Positions 62,585 through 64,000 of a stretch of 64,000 bases of DNA are shown here, piece by piece. The stretch is from Kordiimonas sp. SCSIO 12610 (GTDB lineage: Bacteria; Pseudomonadota; Alphaproteobacteria; Sphingomonadales; Kordiimonadaceae): assembly GCF_024398015.1 (NCBI RefSeq), contig NZ_CP073747.1, forward strand, positions 3,283,001 through 3,347,000. Reading direction: 5' to 3'. The notes under the pieces were generated by a model. The model saw only the letters and a list, made by a program, of their open reading frames with translations. It searched no databases and was not told where the DNA came from. Position 1 is the stretch's first letter. Each line of letters begins with the position of its first letter. A program made the position numbers and the translations under genes.

Positions 62585-63982
62585 ATGACAATGAACCCTA
62601 ATAACCCGCTTCATGCTTTTGCCAAATGGACGAGCGAAACAAACTCTGATTGGTCAGATGTTGCTTTGGACAGGGCACGTAATGCATTTATTGATGTGAT
62701 CGCAGTCATCATTCCAGGCACAGACGAACCTGTAACACGTAAAGTCTATGATCTTGCGACGGAGTGGGGGCGCGGCAATTGCAGTGCGATTGGTTTTCCT
62801 GAAAAACTATCTGCACCCATGGCAGCTCTCGTCAATGGCACAGCGGCGCATGCGCTTGATTTTGACGATAATTTTGACCCGGCCAAGGCACACGCGACAG
62901 CCGTACTAGCGCCTGCATTACTCGCACTTGCTGATCAAGAGAAATTATCTGGCACGCAACTTCTTGATGCCTATATTGTTGGGCTGCAAATGATCGGCCG
63001 TGTTGGACAAGGTGTAAATCCGTACCACAGAGCACGAGGCTGGCATGCAACGGCAACTGTTGGCGCTGTTGGGAGTGCCGCCGGATGTGCAAGACTACTG
63101 AGACTGAACCCAGAAGAAACAGCGCACGCTATTTCGCTGGCTACAAGCCTTGCCGGTGGATTTATGAGTCAATTTGGAACAATGACCAAACCCCTTCATT
63201 CCGGCCTTGCGGCAGCAGGGGCTGTACAGGCTGCACTGTTCGCCAAAGCTGGCATCACGGCAGGCACTGATACCCTTCATGGAACAACAGGAATGGGAAC
63301 ATTGATGGTCGGGCAAGATGTCGAAGAATTAAGGGAGGGCATGAAAGGAAAAGCGGAGCATGGTCAAACCGTTACTTTCGCAACAACCGATATCGGCAAC
63401 CCTCTTCAAATCGAAGAATATGGCCTCAAAGTTAAAAGATTCCCGAATTGCGGCAGCATACACCGCGCACTCGATGGTTTGTTGGCGTTAAAAGCAGAGC
63501 ACAAATTCGATAAAAACAATGTTAAAGAGATATTTGTCCGCGCTCCTGCAGCCCACCTTAGAAATCTTATGTATGAGAAACCACAAAACTCGATGGAAGC
63601 CAAGTTTAGCCTTGAGTTCAGCCTCGCTGCAGGCCTTTTAAATGGTAATGTTGGCCTTAAAGACTATGCCGAAAGCAATATTTCTAATCCCGAGATTCTC
63701 GAACTTTTACCGCTTATCCGTAAAGAATATGTGGAAAAATTGGAGACAGACTTCTATACACAGGTTCATGTGACCCTCGACAACGGTGAAACAGTATCAA
63801 CTGAAGTTGCTATGCCTGTTGGAAGTACAGCACGTCCACTAAGCAACGAACAGCTATGGGATAAGTTTGACGCGTGTGTCGAAGGGTATTTAGACAAGCA
63901 GATTAAAAGCACTGTAAAAAAGAAGTTAGAGCATTTAGCAGATGAAAATGATATCTCATCCCTAATGGCTGTACTCTCATAA
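62585..63982 (+). CDS. MmgE/PrpD family protein
   Basis: A 465-residue MmgE/PrpD-fold protein: A-L-V-N-G-T-A-A-H-A-L-D-F-D-D near 81-95, G-W-H-A-T-A-T-V-G near 155-163 and K-P-L-H-S-G-L-A-A near 202-210. The family includes 2-methylcitrate dehydratase and cis-aconitate decarboxylase; no propionate (prp) genes are adjacent, so substrate is open. GAGG box eight bases before ATG. Confidence 0.92.
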   Translation: MTMNPNNPLHAFAKWTSETNSDWSDVALDRARNAFIDVIAVIIPGTDEPVTRKVYDLATEWGRGNCSAIGFPEKLSAPMAALVNGTAAHALDFDDNFDPAKAHATAVLAPALLALADQEKLSGTQLLDAYIVGLQMIGRVGQGVNPYHRARGWHATATVGAVGSAAGCARLLRLNPEETAHAISLATSLAGGFMSQFGTMTKPLHSGLAAAGAVQAALFAKAGITAGTDTLHGTTGMGTLMVGQDVEELREGMKGKAEHGQTVTFATTDIGNPLQIEEYGLKVKRFPNCGSIHRALDGLLALKAEHKFDKNNVKEIFVRAPAAHLRNLMYEKPQNSMEAKFSLEFSLAAGLLNGNVGLKDYAESNISNPEILELLPLIRKEYVEKLETDFYTQVHVTLDNGETVSTEVAMPVGSTARPLSNEQLWDKFDACVEGYLDKQIKSTVKKKLEHLADENDISSLMAVLS

Positions 63983-64000
63983 TTATAAGCATCGCTTTGA

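Noticed and set aside
1-64000. CRISPR arrays, insertion sequences, prophage, or defence islands
   Set aside because: No spaced direct repeats, transposase or integrase reading frames, terminal inverted repeats or phage structural genes were seen; the HNH gene has no phage neighbours.

Overview
The window is a gene-dense stretch of a Gram-negative bacterial chromosome, almost certainly an alphaproteobacterium. The evidence is conserved alphaproteobacterial gene order: rbfA-truB-rpsO-pnp; HIG1 protein, PduO-type adenosyltransferase, etfB, etfA and 3-hydroxyacyl-CoA dehydrogenase; tlpA-like gene against argH-lptM-lysA; a DUF3426 zinc-ribbon gene, ftsE, ftsX, DUF218, DUF2125, tyrA, hisC, metX and metW. 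A CpdR-like regulator, a COQ7-type hydroxylase, a PEPxxW-type PEP-CTERM protein and a large TonB-dependent receptor fit the same picture. Kordiimonadales or a neighbouring order is a guess, not shown. No rRNA, CRISPR array, transposase or prophage gene was seen; this is ordinary backbone with some accessory genes.

Layout. 0-4.1 kb: translation and RNA decay (rbfA, truB, rpsO, pnp). 4.3-8.9 kb: an FMN oxidoreductase with a Cys cluster, two GNATs, an SH3 protein and a 2-hydroxyacid dehydrogenase. 8.9-15.8 kb: lepA, proteins of unknown function, a secreted amidohydrolase and an exosortase-type O-ligase-like membrane protein. 15.8-18.8 kb: phage-shock locus, pspF divergent from a sigma-54-driven operon of a 56-residue unannotated small protein, pspA, pspB and pspC. 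18.8-31 kb: phosphohistidine phosphatase, RluA-type enzyme, PLP enzyme, PEP-CTERM protein, M16 lipoprotein peptidase, slyX, TPR-Asp/Asn hydroxylase, TonB receptor, ureohydrolase and tRNA-Leu(CAA). 31-37 kb: VTT protein, dsbB, coq7, VOC and HNH proteins, gluQRS, DUF4870 and beta-helix proteins. 37-42 kb: HIG1, adenosyltransferase, etfBA, hbd, glycosyltransferase and GST. 42-55 kb: amino-acid biosynthesis (argH, lysA, tyrA, hisC, metX, metW) mixed with division genes ftsEX and cpdR. 55-64 kb: solute-binding protein, rraA, methyltransferase, MFS carrier, a complete MCE/Mla-type lipid transport operon and an MmgE/PrpD protein.

Working together: the psp locus, the Mla-type operon, dsbB, lptM and the TonB receptor all concern envelope integrity or traffic. 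etfBA with hbd and the cobalamin adenosyltransferase serve acyl-CoA catabolism. The most interesting unexplained items are the small heptad-repeat ORF that opens the psp operon, and a TTGTGATCA motif found four times, always between genes (twice in tandem, 21 bp apart, upstream of the TonB receptor). Start codons were chosen by Shine-Dalgarno spacing and family N-termini, so several differ from the longest open frame. Residue numbers refer to the start given.
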